Counted from the stretch's first letter, positions 20,701 to 29,975 are shown. The stretch: 64,000 nt of DNA from Bombyx mori (GCF_030269925.1 NC_085108.1:1736001-1800000), one strand, 5' to 3'. Notes: a model not told the origin generated them from the letters alone. A program made the numbers and translations.

Positions 20701-23471
20701 AGTATAGTTACAACGGCTGCCCCACCCTTCAAACCGATACGCATTACTGCTTCACGGCAGAAATAGGCAGGGTGGCGGTAACCACCCGCGCGGACTCACA
20801 AGAGGTCCTACCACCAGTAAAAGCAGCGGATTTTATATCCATGGCAGCGTTAGTACCACCAGTTACCTTGAGGTATGAGGTCGCACTATCCAATTGCATA
20901 ACGGCTGCCCCACCCTTCAAACCGGGAATCACGATTTCTGCGCGCTAAAAATAAGCAGGATACTGCATGATGATCGCAGTATGCAACTACCTGTCTCATT
21001 CGTCTCGGGCTTAGGATAATCTAGCACAATGGAGTAGAGTCTACTGATCATCAAGAAAACGCACCGGTCTCCAGACACAGAAGTCCGCCGCAGCAATCGC
21101 CGTTGGTCACACACGGGGAGCTATAGCAGTGTGCTGGTTCATCAATCACGTTCGAGATGCGGTTGTTTTCCAGGGCCTCGTACGCTTCGTCAGGTTCCAC
21201 CTGTTACAAAAGAGCCTTCAGTGTCGGCGTGGTATGTTTAATGGCACCAGAACTTCTATTACTACGAACGTGATGGTGGTAGGACCTCTTGTGAGTCCGC
21301 GCGGGTGGTTACCACCACCCTGCCTATTTCTGCCGTGAAGCAGTAATGCGTTTCGGTTTGAAGGGTGGGGCAACCGTTGTAACTATACTTGAGACCTTAG
21401 AACTAATATGTCAAGGTGGGTGGCGCATTTACGTCGTAGATGTCTATGGGCTCCAGTAATCACTTTACACCAGGTGGCCTGTGAGCTTGTCCATCCATCA
21501 AAAAAAACGTGACCGCGAGACAAAACCCAAATAGATTTTTGTTTTTATTGCCCCGGATTAGCTCACAGCCCGTCTGGTGCTAAGTGGTTACTGGAGCGCA
21601 TAGACGTCGACAACCTAAATGCCGCCACCCATCTAGAGTTATAAGTTCTAAGTTTCATTAGTACAACCCTTGCCTCAGCCTTCAAATCGGAGCGCATTAC
21701 TGCTTCACGGCAGAAATGGGCTGGGTGGTGATACCTACTCGTATGGACTCACAATCGTCTTTTTGAAGTATTTATTGATAATGTAATGAATTGTAAAAGT
21801 TTGTGGTGTGCCCAAATTCTGTGACGATTTCAAAGCGCACGTTTAAGACGTTGAACGCCATGACGGACACCATGTATCAAAGGCGTACTTTCCTCTAGAG
21901 CCGCACGCACTCCAATATATATAATTGGGGTGTTTTTTCGTAAATATTGTCAAGAAATAACTCAAAATAATGTGGGGGACATACGGCAAAAAAAAGCTAT
22001 ATGTAATTATTATTTTACCCAACTTAATGGCGGTCACTTATTGTCCTCCACGGCACACTGGGCTAAACATGGGTTCTAGTCTGGCGTTCAACGTGTTAAA
22101 AGCCGACTTGGATAGAAACTGTTTTTTTTAATTGTGTGTTTAATTGTCCATTCGTTTTACTGGAATTTCAACATCAGTCGAACAACGAACTGTCTACGGA
22201 AGCAGAACTAAAATCCCTATCACAGAATTTATTATAGACCCTGGTGTATTCATTAGGGGTCGCCTAAAATTATCCTTTGCAATAGGACATGTTCTCACAG
22301 ATCAGCAGGCAATGTCCGATGACATTTCACGTCACCTTTGCGGTTGGAAGGGCAAGAATCCCATTTTAAAACAAAGGTGTATCCAGAGGTAGATATAGAT
22401 GACATTTTCACTTTACCTAATTTAGACAGTACTAGCTGTACCCGGCCGCTTCGCTGGGCATTTAAAATTAACATTATTATTTCTCACCCCACAAAGATTC
22501 TCATAATTAACGCCCCCGCAACTGGTGTAGGGAGTCCAACACTCATATAAATATTAGCCTATCCATTAAATACATGTATTTTCTACATGGACACCAAGTT
22601 TCAAGCCAATCGAATGCATGGTTCAGTAGTTATAACGGAACATCCGTAAAACCACTGTAGATTTATATATTAGTATAGATATGTCAAGAAAGATAAGCAA
22701 ATGCCATATTATTATGTCGGGTTTAGAGGCATATTAAGATCATTTAACAGTGGTTTCAAATATACACTAATCAATAAAGTTGAAGTGTCATCTTTTAATA
22801 AAGATTATTATTATAACAAGTAATAAACATTATTATAACATATGCATAAAAATGATTTGTCTTTGTATGTTTGTTTTGGAGAATCCTCGAAATGGCCGGA
22901 CCGATTTGAACGGGTCCTGGTAGATATTTTGGGCAATTGGTTGTTTTTAGGGTATCTTATAAGCTCGTATAGGCTTCCATTTTATTTGTTGTCTGGTCTG
23001 GTATAATTGAGATTTCAATTTCAAGATGACCTCACATACGTAGCAACTAGATAAAGAGCGTTTCCAGATATCTTTTTTGCCACGTACCATCCGGCTATGG
23101 AATGAGCTCCCCTGCGCGGTGTTTCCCGAGCGCCATGACATGTTCTTTTTCAAACGAGATGTGTGGTGAGTATTTAACCGTAGGCGGCGGTTTGGCTCTG
23201 CCTCTGGCATTGCTGACGTCCATGGGCGACGGTAACCATTCGCTATCAGGTATGCTCGTCTGCCAACAACGGCAATAAAAAAATGGTATGAGGCACTATG
23301 CAACAAGAAAAACTTAGGCAAAAATCTTACCTGCCCGTAAGGATAGTGGCGATACGGGGACCTTCCGTAGCCAAGATTGGCCAGCATATCGGAGCTGAAA
23401 CGGTTGAAGAGGCCACCCCAGGCGTGGGCGCCGGAGAGACAGCCCAGCACTAAGATCGCGGTGGCAGTCAT
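6862..23471 (-). CDS. ITG-like / prohormone-3-type neuropeptide precursor, five coding exons
   Basis: Coding exons in transcript order: 23331-23471, 21065-21200, 10812-10919, 10009-10145 and 6862-6981. They total 642 nt, giving 213 residues plus TAG. Donors are GTAAGA, GTGCGT, GTATGT and GTGAGG; each acceptor is an AG, and phases 0, 1, 1, 0 all match. The product starts with a hydrophobic signal (ILVLGCL) and probable cleavage AHA|W. The conserved N-terminal segment WGGLFNRFSSDMLANLGYG follows, then a domain with 16 cysteines (CYSSPC, DCCGGLLC, GLCCIMQRRHRQ) and a block CGYFKEPLVCIGPVAIDQI. This order is that of the insect ITG-like/prohormone-3 precursor, a secreted brain peptide precursor. 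The end reads EKR-IGAYRLH-stop, so the dibasic site is kept but the usual ITGQGN-type peptide is absent. A TTTATT at 6608 could be the poly(A) signal on this strand. An AG sits 9-8 nt upstream of the ATG, so an upstream exon may add 5' UTR or residues. Introns are filled with SINEs, Helitrons and LINE fragments. Confidence 0.85.
7365..7452 (+). repeat. dispersed repeat of unknown class (copy 2)
   Basis: Same sequence as 315-410, diverged. Lies in the 3' flank intron region of the ITG-like gene. Confidence 0.6.
7535..7690 (+). mobile_element. Jockey-type LINE 3' fragment
   Basis: Degenerate copy of the 3500-3640 segment: 'cctaaacacgtcaatttgga' corresponds to 'ccaaaccacgtcatttcgga', followed by 'gcgacgaagggctcaacg'. 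Confidence 0.6.
7744..8260 (+). mobile_element. Helitron family D, compound copy with two 3' ends
   Basis: A family D body ends with GGGTCAGCTAG at 8033. About 95 bp follow that are the same as the flank of the 4299-5022 copy. Then a second family D 3' part ends CAGCTAG at about 8258. Confidence 0.75.
8541..8625 (-). mobile_element. Helitron family A, 3' end fragment
   Basis: Inverted end 'ggtcccgcagtagtcgatat' with the terminal hairpin, then unrelated or diverged sequence. Confidence 0.55.
8637..8845 (-). mobile_element. Helitron family C with a long internal A tract
   Basis: Inverted copy: 'gacccgccctcgcttcgctt' at its 3' end and 'tataatattagtataga' at its 5' end. An A run of about 30 at 8680-8711 expands a shorter tract seen in the 59426 copy. 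Confidence 0.75.
9015..9205 (+). repeat. dispersed repeat of unknown class
   Basis: 'gggatgaaatataatctcag' and 'cagtggactttttggagaat' resemble 13605-13700 ('gggatgagattcattatcat', 'aatctttagaggagaccg'). Begins with GAAATGA-type short tandem repeats. Confidence 0.45.
9350..9628 (-). mobile_element. Helitron family A, 3'-truncated copy
   Basis: Inverted 5' two thirds of family A ('ctcaatttgaccacagacta' through 'gtattaatatataga'). The 3' hairpin end is missing. Confidence 0.75.
9690..9815 (+). mobile_element. RTE-type LINE 3' fragment
   Basis: A plus frame contains APDSVTTALREAENRTKWK, typical of the C-terminal end of this LINE group. Heavily decayed. Confidence 0.5.
9838..9998 (-). mobile_element. 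Bm1 SINE, rearranged
   Basis: An inverted 3' end (9838-9870) is joined to an inverted head region (9880-9965) with the middle lost. A plus-strand tail 'ccacccatctaagcaataaa' follows. It sits beside exon 4 of the ITG-like gene. Confidence 0.65.
10160..10400 (+). mobile_element. RTE/R4-like LINE 3' fragment
   Basis: Reads GKRDARQSRGRSQKQMEEP in one frame and RNQVSENLDRRLSHALPT in another, the end of an endonuclease/RT protein with frameshifts. It lies directly next to exon 4 of the ITG-like gene, inside the intron. Confidence 0.5.
11822..11858. repeat. perfect hairpin, 15-bp stem, 7-nt loop
   Basis: AGCAATCATGTCGAA, loop TGTAAGC, then TTCGACATGATTGCT, with no mismatch. GTAAGCTT is also directly repeated nearby. 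Function unknown. Confidence 0.85.
11876..12126 (+). mobile_element. Bm1 SINE, 3' part
   Basis: From 'tactggtggtaggacctc' to the A tail; preceded by a perfect hairpin at 11822-11858. Confidence 0.88.
12128..12472 (+). mobile_element. possible solo LTR with TATA and initiator
   Basis: A moderately GC-rich block between two Bm1 copies has TATAAAA at 12346-12352 and an initiator-like GCAGTT 30 bp further. This layout is that of an LTR U3/R boundary. No primer-binding site or second LTR is visible, and terminal TG/CA ends are not clear. Confidence 0.4.
12477..12672 (+). mobile_element. Bm1 SINE, 3' part
   Basis: Starts 'gccctgcctatttctgccgt' and ends 'taagcaataaaa'. A decayed second 3' end lies at 12745-12815. 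Confidence 0.85.
13217..13604 (+). mobile_element. Bm1 SINE, lacks A box
   Basis: Begins just before the B box ('aatgcaccggtgttcgaatc') and runs to the A tail, with one short deletion at 13505. Confidence 0.9.
13950..14225 (+). mobile_element. RTE-type LINE 3' fragment
   Basis: Reads LKSGQLAWYGHVMRREKMHVTRRCM, then GRGGRGRLKKTWM-stop-CVNEDM and CADPT, a frame with stops. This is the RTE C-terminal signature. Confidence 0.75.
14447..14680 (-). mobile_element. Bm1 SINE, partial
   Basis: Inverted body and 3' region up to 'aattataattttgcgggttt'; diverged. Confidence 0.85.
14910..15105 (-). mobile_element. Jockey-type LINE 3' UTR fragment
   Basis: Contains the inverted 3' UTR ('gatagccttgagaggctatt' through 'gagaaactcagtgggctatg'). 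Confidence 0.7.
15760..15924 (-). mobile_element. Bm1 SINE, partial with deletion
   Basis: Inverted 3' third joined to 'gttgtacctagccgtgcgga'; the centre is lost and replaced by 'ttcaattcaaattcaaa'. Confidence 0.75.
16165..16275 (+). mobile_element. RTE-type LINE 3' fragment
   Basis: Ends GEAYVQQWVSVG-stop, the C-terminus common to RTE elements. The following 16276-16420 (GCQARGHWRRLVG or SILDPALYNIRPP depending on frame) looks like another, unidentified retroelement end. Confidence 0.6.
16530..16941 (-). mobile_element. Helitron-like element, 'cgcgacttcgcgtgg' type
   Basis: Left CTAGCTTTTTCCCGCGACTT (GC-rich hairpin end), right 'ataatattagtataga' before T. The TC/CTAG ends and A/T target fit a Helitron. 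Confidence 0.7.
17541..17966 (-). mobile_element. Bm1 SINE, full length
   Basis: Inverted copy from 'attgcttagatgggtggacg' to the head 'ctttaggccacgacgacttt'. A much older Bm1 trace lies at 17340-17425. Confidence 0.9.
18248..18535 (+). mobile_element. Helitron family D
   Basis: 'tatataaaaatgaattgctg' to TGCTGGGTCAGCTAG. Solo copy within the 10-kb ITG-like gene intron. Confidence 0.8.
19206..19400 (+). mobile_element. Bm1 SINE, decayed
   Basis: 'gtgaagcagtaatgcgtttc' and 'gaggtgggtggcgacactta' are recognisable, with many changes and no tail. Confidence 0.7.
19911..19985 (+). mobile_element. decayed tRNA-like SINE head
   Basis: 'gttggtatagtggttagcga' resembles an A box and 'ggtcaggtttcggatc' a damaged B box, with 5-bp stem CTGG/CCAG between. 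No acceptor stem pairing, so not a tRNA gene. Confidence 0.35.
20443..20588 (-). repeat. left copy of a 145-bp duplication around a Bm1
   Basis: 'tatatccatggcagcgttag' through 'aagcaggatactg' matches 20823-20968 with scattered changes. The unit itself looks like a very old Bm1-like fragment. Confidence 0.7.
20590..20822 (-). mobile_element. Bm1 SINE between two duplicated flanks
   Basis: Inverted 3' two thirds of Bm1 ending 'gtcctaccaccagtaaaa'. Confidence 0.87.
20823..20968 (-). repeat. right copy of the 145-bp duplication
   Basis: Same unit as 20443-20588; it ends about 95 bp before exon 2 of the ITG-like gene. Confidence 0.7.
21270..21503 (+). mobile_element. Bm1 SINE, 3' part
   Basis: Starts 'gtggtaggacctcttgtgag', 70 bp upstream of exon 2 of the ITG-like gene (in the first intron). 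The A tail is lost. Confidence 0.85.
21540..21752 (-). mobile_element. Bm1 SINE, diverged
   Basis: Inverted copy with many substitutions ('gcattactgcttcacggcag' preserved). Confidence 0.78.
22432..22679 (-). mobile_element. Helitron-like element, 'cggccgcttcgctggg' type
   Basis: CTAGCTGTACCCGGCCGCTT at the left and 'atatattagtataga' at the right. Shared with 48616-48831. Confidence 0.75.
23059..23288 (+). mobile_element. CR1/Jockey-type LINE, 3' fragment
   Basis: Matches the last 240 bp of the 35575-38960 element ('ttttttgccacgtaccatcc' through 'ggcaataaa'), diverged and truncated at the 5' end. It lies in the first intron of the ITG-like gene, opposite to the gene. Confidence 0.85.
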
Positions 23472-23508
23472 GGCGAAACTGGTCCGAAAAAAAATATATG
23501 TAAGTTTA

Positions 23509-23652
23509 TGTTTTTTTTTTATTGCTTGGATGGGTGGACGAGCTCACATCCCACATGGTATTAAGTGATCACTGGAGCCCATAGACATCCACAACGTAAA
23601 TGCGCCACCCACCATGAGATATAAGTTCTAAGGTCTCAAGTATAGTTACAAG
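23509..23652 (-). mobile_element. Bm1 SINE, 3' third
   Basis: Inverted tail and 3' end stopping at 'gtctcaagtatagttaca'; it lies 38 bp upstream of the first coding exon of the ITG-like gene. Confidence 0.85.
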
Positions 23653-23785
23653 TGCAAGATATTCACGAATCCTTAGTCAACTTTCGCATCTATCTAAATT
23701 AAACACGCTATTTCATATTTAGTTTCCGATATTTCGTTTTTTCCAAGCGCCATGATCACGAATAGACAGCAGGTAGTATTGCATG

Positions 23786-24200
23786 AAGTCATCGTGGCCT
23801 AAAAGGATAAGACGTCCGCTACATTCGTATGTAGCGATGCACCGGTGTTCGAATCCCGCAGGCGGGTACCAATTTTTCCAATGAAATACGTACTCAACAA
23901 ATATTTACGATTGACTTCCACGGTGAAGGAATAACATCGTGTCATAAAAGTCAAATACGCAAAATTATAGTTTGCGTAATTACTGGTGGTTGGACGTCTT
24001 GTGAGTCCGCACCACCGCCCTGCCTATTTCTGCCGTGAAGCAGTAATGCGTTTCGGTTTGAAGGACAGGGCAGCCGTTGTACTGTGAAAAGTGAGACCTT
24101 ACAACTCATGTCTCAAGGTGGATGGCGGCATTTACGTTGTAGATGTCTATGGGCCCCGGTAACTAATTAACACCAGGTGGGCTGTGGGCTCGTCCATCCA
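23786..24200 (+). mobile_element. Bm1 SINE, full length
   Basis: Head 'gtcatcgtggcctaaaagga' (one base insertion in A box), intact B box, body; no A tail because a Helitron D follows. Confidence 0.9.
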
Positions 24201-24209
24201 TATCTATCT

Positions 24210-24499
24210 TCTATAAATATAAAAATGAATTGCTGTTCATTAGTCTCGCTAAAACTCGAGAAAGGCTTCACCGATTTGGCTAATTTTGTTCCTGAATTAT
24301 TTGTGGGAATCCAGAGAAGGTTTAAACGGTAGATAAATAAGAAAATGCTCGGAATTAAATAAAAATAACAATTTTGTTTTCCCTTTGACGTGTCCTCCGT
24401 CGGACGGATTCCTTTTGTTTGTTTTAAGTTTATTTTATACAAAAGATTAGGTCTTTTATTTATCGATTGAGGCACTACGAAGTCTGCCGGGTCGGCTAG
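24210..24499 (+). mobile_element. Helitron family D
   Basis: 'tctataaatataaaaatgaa' to TGCCGGGTCGGCTAG. Directly follows a Bm1 copy. Confidence 0.8.
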
Positions 24500-24856
24500 T
24501 AAGTAACAAAAATAAGGTAGGATGTTAATGGCGGAGTCTATTGCTCGTCAGACGCAGGGTATACGTTCTATTAACATTGTAACTCGATGACTCGCTCGGA
24601 CTAACTTAAGACTCGTTCCAATTAATTGAATAGCCAAATTGAATCTAACCGTAGAAGTGAGTCATTTTTGACACGCCCTTATCGACTTGACCTGTACCTT
24701 TGTATCTTGACCTTTATCTACCTGTATTCAATCATGATTTCCAACTTCAAACGTTCGTATAATTAGACAAAAAAAAATGCACGCCTGTCAAGAAGCGATG
24801 ATATTGCAATCAAGTATATTCATATATGTAGTCTATGTAGGGTCAACCAAAAAAAA

Positions 24857-24980
24857 ATATTTTTTTTTATTGCCCTTGTAGTCAGACGAGCCTGTGGCCC
24901 ACCTGATGGGGAGTGGTTACCGTCGCCCATGGACTTCAGAAATGCCAGGGGCAGAGCCAAACCGCTGCTTACCGCTAAAT
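24857..24980 (-). mobile_element. CR1/Jockey-type LINE, 3' fragment
   Basis: Reverse complement of the last 120 bp of the 35575-38960 family, starting from its A tail ('tttttattgcccttgtag') and reaching the coding end. Confidence 0.75.
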
Positions 24981-25012
24981 TTGCATTATTAAGTCATAAA
25001 AACAATATATCT

Positions 25013-25756
25013 TAGTATAATCTCGTATGCCTGCAATACAATAAAAAAATTAGCATAAAAGCTAAATGCTAATAAATAATGCTAATAAAACTTTTGTTAT
25101 GGGAACACAATAATGTTACAAAGTCTTTTTTTTAATTTAGTATAATCTCGTATGCCTGCAATACAATAAAAAAATTAGCATAAAAGCTATATGCTAATAA
25201 ATAATGCTAATAAAACTTTTGTTATGGGAACACAATAATGTCACAAAGTTTTTTTTTTAATTTAGTATAATCTCGTATGCCTGCAATACAATAAAAAATT
25301 AGCATAAAAGCTAAATGCTAATAAATAATGCTAATAAAACTTTTGTTATGGGAACACAATAATGTTACAAAGTTTTTTTTTTAATTTAGTATAATCTCGT
25401 ATGCCTGCAATACAATAAAAAATTAGCATAAAAGCTAAATGCTAATAAATAATGCTAATAAAACTTTTGTTATGGGAACACAATAATGTCACAAAGTTTT
25501 TTTTTTAATTTAGTATAATCTCGTATGCCTGCAATACAATAAAAAATTAGCATAAAAGCTAAATGCTAATAAATAATGCTAATAAAACTTTTGTTATGGG
25601 AACACAATAATGTTACAAAGTTTTTTTTTTAATTTAGTATAATCTCGTATGCCTGCAATACAATAAAAAAATTAGCATAAAAACTAAATGCTAATAAATA
25701 ATGCTAATAAAACTTTTGTTATGGGAAAACAATAATGTCACAAGGTTTTTTTTTAA
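25013..25756 (+). repeat. tandem array, six units of 124-125 bp
   Basis: Units start at about 25013, 25138, 25263, 25387, 25511 and 25635 and are nearly identical. Each contains TTAGCAT...ATGCTAA inverted repeats and a T run. A T/C difference ('aatgttacaaag' or 'aatgtcacaaag') alternates strictly between successive units. Confidence 0.95.
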
Positions 25757-25823
25757 TCAAGTTGCACCCGAGCTTTTAATGCGGTTTGTATTTAAGCACT
25801 TCGAATTTTGGTCAATTGGATTT

Positions 25824-26042
25824 TACTGGTGGTAGGACCTCTAGAGTCCGCGCGGGTAGGTACCACCGCCCTGCCTATTTCTGCCGTGAAGCAGTAATGC
25901 GTTTCGGTTTGAAGGGCGGGGCAACTGCAGTAACTATACCTGAGTGGGTGGCGCAGTTACGTCGTAGATGTCTATGGGCTCCAGTAACCACTTAACAACT
26001 ATGTTAGCTGTGAGCTCGTCCACCCATCTAAGCAATAAATAT
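25824..26042 (+). mobile_element. Bm1 SINE, 3' part
   Basis: 'tactggtggtaggacctcta' to 'taagcaataaata'; a 30-bp deletion around 25945. Confidence 0.87.
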
Positions 26043-26865
26043 AAATATATATAATGATGTCCTTAATTCTCCCAATATTTACCGCGTAACTTAAAATAGA
26101 CTCTCCCATTTAAATAGCACGGAAGCTAAAAATGTTTATAATTTTAGTTAATAGAAGAGAATAATGTTTCCATGCTTTTTCTTTAAATTTGATTGTCACC
26201 CTAGCAACCATTGCGGTTTGTAATGGTGTAACTACGAATTATGGCTGTATGAATTTATTTATTAAAACCGTGTAACATAACTATGGCGTGGTTAAAGATG
26301 CTTACGTTAATTTTTTTAAAAGGCTTTTATTAGCTTGGGATGTGCCTTTGTTTGTATTTAAGGTAATCTTTGAATGTAATTTTCGGTAAAAAGACACGTT
26401 GATTGACGATACAGCAATTGTATAACAATAACAAAAACTCCCTCTAATATCCCGACTGGTATTAAAAGGATAACAAAAATAATTAAACTAACTGTTATTA
26501 AATTAAATTAATTGTGGAAATTAATTAATTTTTAAACTACATACTTTTTTTTAGTTGAGAATTAAGTGCCTTAAGAATTAGTTGAATAGCTTTTGCCTGA
26601 TGGACACAGAGACTGACAGACATCTCGTTTATACAAATTAGTGGAGATTTATATGTCGATAATAATAACAGTATATGAATAACACTTTGTAACAGTCTTC
26701 TTATCATAAGCTCCTATAGCTAATCGCGAATAAAAAGACTAACAAAATAAATAATAGGGTTATAATAGATGCAAAATATTTGAAGAGTTTTTTTTTTCAA
26801 AAATCTCTCCTTTATCCCGAATTCGAGTTTAGTTTTAGAAAAATGGTTTTTTTTTTAAAAATTTT
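26043..26865. other. intergenic, nothing recognised
   Basis: AT-rich DNA between two Bm1 copies without open frames, hairpins or repeats of note. Confidence 0.5.
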
Positions 26866-27092
26866 ATTGCCTGGATGTGTGGACGAGCTCACAGCCCACC
26901 TGGTGTTAAGTGGTTACTCGAACCCATAGACATCTAAACGTAAATGCGCCACACACCTTGAGATATAAGTTCTAAGGTCTCAGTATAGTTACAACGGCTG
27001 CCCCACCGAAACGCATTACTGCTTCACGGCAGAAATAGGCGGGGCGGTGGTACCTACCCGCGCGGACTCACAAGAGGTCCTACCACCAGTAT
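26866..27092 (-). mobile_element. Bm1 SINE, partial
   Basis: Inverted copy from the tail to 'gtcctaccaccagtatt'. Decayed Bm1 traces follow at 27155-27210 (+) and 27280-27362 (-). Confidence 0.87.
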
Positions 27093-27561
27093 TCATAGAC
27101 TTTAAGTCGATTTTAAATTTCTAGTGATCTTACGCCAAAAACCATCACATAGATTGTCCTATTTCTGCCTCAAAGCACGCCGGCTCGAAGAGTAGGATAA
27201 CCTATGTTCCAAAACAATGGATATTTCAATCTAAAGTTGGATAGAGCGTTGTACAAACGCTTTCCTCACTTCTAAAACCAGAAAGCTCGATAGCTTCCCG
27301 GCAGAAATAGGCAGAGCTGCGGAACTTTCCCATGCAGCCACACAGCACACCCTACCACTAGCGAAAGCTTGATAAAACGATTATAATTTAGCAGAACACT
27401 CCCCCACCCCGTAACAGAAAAAAAAAAACACATCAAAATCGGCCAAATGGTTTTGTGAATACGTCCCAAAAACAATATTTCGGATTATACCAATAATAGT
27501 CTTTCTACTCGCGTTAAAATACAGACAATGTCTTCTACGGTAAGCTGTATTAAAAGCGTAA

Positions 27562-27912
27562 TATGAAATACGTACTCAACATATGTTCACGATTGACTTC
27601 CACGGTGAAGGAATGACATCGTGTAATAAAAACCAAACCCGCAAAATTATAATTTGCGTAATCACTGGTGGTAGGACCTCTTGTAAGTCCGCGCGGGTAG
27701 GTACCACCACCCCGCCTATTTCCGCCGTGAAGCAGTAATGCGTTTCGGTTCGAAGGGTGGGGTAGCTGTTGTAACTATACTGAGACCTTAGAACTCATAT
27801 CTCAAGGTGGGTGGCGCATTTACGTTGTAGATGTCTATGGGCTCCAGTAACCACTTAACACCAGGTGGGCTGTGAGACGTCCACCCATCTAAGCAATAAT
27901 AAATAAAAAAAA
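27562..27912 (+). mobile_element. Bm1 SINE, lacks tRNA-like head
   Basis: Starts 'tgaaatacgtactcaacata', just after the B box region, to the A tail. Confidence 0.9.
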
Positions 27913-27971
27913 ACGTTAAAGATGCAAAAAGAGTAATTAAGTAACTTCCGAACAATTCACTGTATTAGTGA

Positions 27972-28407
27972 CTAGCGGCCCGCTCCGGCTCCGCTCGGGT
28001 CTTTAACAAAAATTTCAACGATATTTGACGTTGTTTTATTTTTTTAAATAAAAGAACACTTATTACGGCATAACTATAATAGTTAGATATATGTTGTCGC
28101 GATACTTTTTGTAAATAATAATGTGTTCTACAAAGTCGTAGTACATTATTTTATTCTATCATCAATAGTTTTCGCGGGGCACGCGATGTAAAGAATATTT
28201 TAGGTAATTTTTTTACACCTTGGGTTACATTATTGGAGTTTTAGTAAGGATTCGTAATTTTTTTCAAAAAAGATTATAGCCTATGTCACTCGGGAATAGT
28301 GTGGCTTCCAAACTGTGAAAGAATTTTTCTAATCGGTTCAGTAGTTTCGGAGCCTATTCAATACAAACAAACAAACAAATCTTTCCTCTTTGTAATATTA
28401 ATATAGA
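27972..28407 (-). mobile_element. Helitron family B, complete inverted copy
   Basis: Left end CTAGCGGCCCGCTCCGGCTC, right end 'taatattaatataga'. On its own strand it begins TC, ends CTAG and has a GC-rich 3' hairpin. Contains the common 'gtttcggagcctattcaata' segment. Confidence 0.8.
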
Positions 28408-28799
28408 TCTATATATTAATACGTTAAGCAAAAACTTTGAATCCCTTTTTACGAAAATTGCGGGGACGGAGGAGTATTAAAATTTCCACGCTTATAGAGA
28501 ATATAGAGGAGTGCAGAATGTTAATATTTTTTAGAATTATGCCTAAAAATACTTTAAATCAATAAAGAAAACATTCCACACACTACCATGTATTTGACGC
28601 ACACACGCATGCATACTATTTATTGTCAAACTTTTGTTCTTGACGTCTGTGATCAAATTGAGAATAGATTAAATAATGTTTGTCTTTATTAATATTTGTC
28701 TATAGTGTAGTCTTAGCGTTGAAAATACAATCATAACAGTGTACAAACTTACAATTCCAATTAATTATAGTCGAATTTCGACTACTGCGGGACCTCTAG
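28408..28799 (+). mobile_element. Helitron family A, inserted at the end of a family B copy
   Basis: Complete 5' TCTATATATT to 3' CTCTAG. Its left neighbour is the final A of the inverted family B copy ending at 28407. Confidence 0.85.
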
Positions 28800-29066
28800 T
28801 TAAGTATAGATTGGTGTGTGTCTTTAACTAAATGATTCTAATGTTCGGTACTCACTGAGACATCTTTGCTCTGCCGTCTTCTGGCCCCGACTAGAGGTTC
28901 GATCCGTATAGACCAGTACAGGGGTACTTCATTGCGCATGAATGGAAATTCTAGGGGTGTGTTCAAAATGCTTCTGACGTCATACGGAAATTTTACGTCC
29001 GTATCATTTTGTTTCGACGGTGGAGAATTTGATTTGTGTGATCGGGCATGTTCTGCGATTTCTTTT

Positions 29067-29308
29067 TTTTATTGCTTAGACCGGTGGACGAGCTCACAGC
29101 CCACCTGGTGTTAAGTGGTTACTGGAGCCCATAGACATTTACAACGTAAATGCGCCATCCATCTTGAGATACAAGCTCTAAGGTCTCAAGTATAGTTACA
29201 ACGGCTGCCCATACCCTTCAAACCGAAACGCATTACTGCTTCACGGCAGAAATAAGCGGGGCGGTGGTACCTACCCGTGCGGGCTCACAAGAGGTCCTAC
29301 CACCAGTA
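29067..29308 (-). mobile_element. Bm1 SINE, partial
   Basis: Inverted tail to 'ggtcctaccaccagtaaa'. A decayed plus-strand piece lies at 29395-29465. Confidence 0.87.
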
Positions 29309-29544
29309 AACCACTGTCCACCACCTTCTTGCATGTTTCCGTCATTGACTCCGGTACGGATGAGAGAAACGTTGTACAACGCTATTGAGACTTGTACCTC
29401 ATGTCTCAAGGTGGGTCGTGGCCTTCACGTTGTGACGTCAATAGGCTCACGATCTTTCAATGTCGCATCAAGGAGGTATTTTATGTTAAACCCTGTACAA
29501 GAAATATTTCGGTTAGTATTTGGATTCAAGAAATATTGAACCCA

Positions 29545-29765
29545 AAATGAGGTTGGTAAGAGAGTGTTAACTATGAATGTGGAAGGCTATAGAGGAAGAG
29601 GTAGACCTAAGAAGAAATAGATGGACTGTGTGAAAGACGATATGTTTAAGAGGGGAGTGAGCGAAGAAATGGTATATGATAGAAGAGTATGGAAGGAGAA
29701 AACATGTTGCGCCGACCCCAGGTGACTGGGAGAAGGGCAGGAGAATGATGATGAATAAAGAACAA
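29545..29765 (+). mobile_element. RTE-type LINE 3' fragment
   Basis: Reads GRGRPKKK-stop-MDCVKDDM and ends KRTCCADPR-type sequence, matching the 13950-14225 fragment in layout. Confidence 0.65.
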
Positions 29766-29975
29766 TTTTTTTATTGCTTAAATGGGTGGACGAGCTCATG
29801 GTGTACCTGGTTTTAAGTGGTTATCGGAGCTCATAGACATCTACAACGTAAATGCCGCTACCTATCTTGAGATATGAGTTCTAAGGCCTCAGTTTTAACA
29901 GTACAACGGCTGCCCGATATATCAAACCGAAACGCATTACTGCTTCACAGCAGAAATAGGCAGGGTGATGGTAGG
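29766..29975 (-). mobile_element. Bm1 SINE, diverged
   Basis: Inverted tail to 'gaaataggcagggtgatggt', many substitutions. Confidence 0.8.

Larger units (their letters stand above)
10920..21064. other. 10.1-kb intron of the ITG-like gene
   Basis: Besides the listed SINEs, Helitrons, RTE pieces and LTR-like block, the stretches 11000-11820, 12820-13210, 15110-15755, 16945-17340, 18540-19200 and 19400-20440 show no repeat I recognise and no coding signal. Confidence 0.6.

Noticed and set aside
22144..22392. 82-codon frame (VYGSRTKIPITEFIIDPGVF)
   Set aside because: Looks protein-like, but there is no family match I can name, no splice signals and the flank is Helitron; kept out for lack of support.
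22947..23471. Single 174-codon gene at the first exon of the ITG-like precursor
   Set aside because: Only the first 47 codons are exon; the rest reads through a GTAAGA donor into intron and a LINE fragment.
25013..25756. CRISPR-like array
   Set aside because: Units are contiguous 124-bp repeats without unique spacers; eukaryotic tandem satellite.
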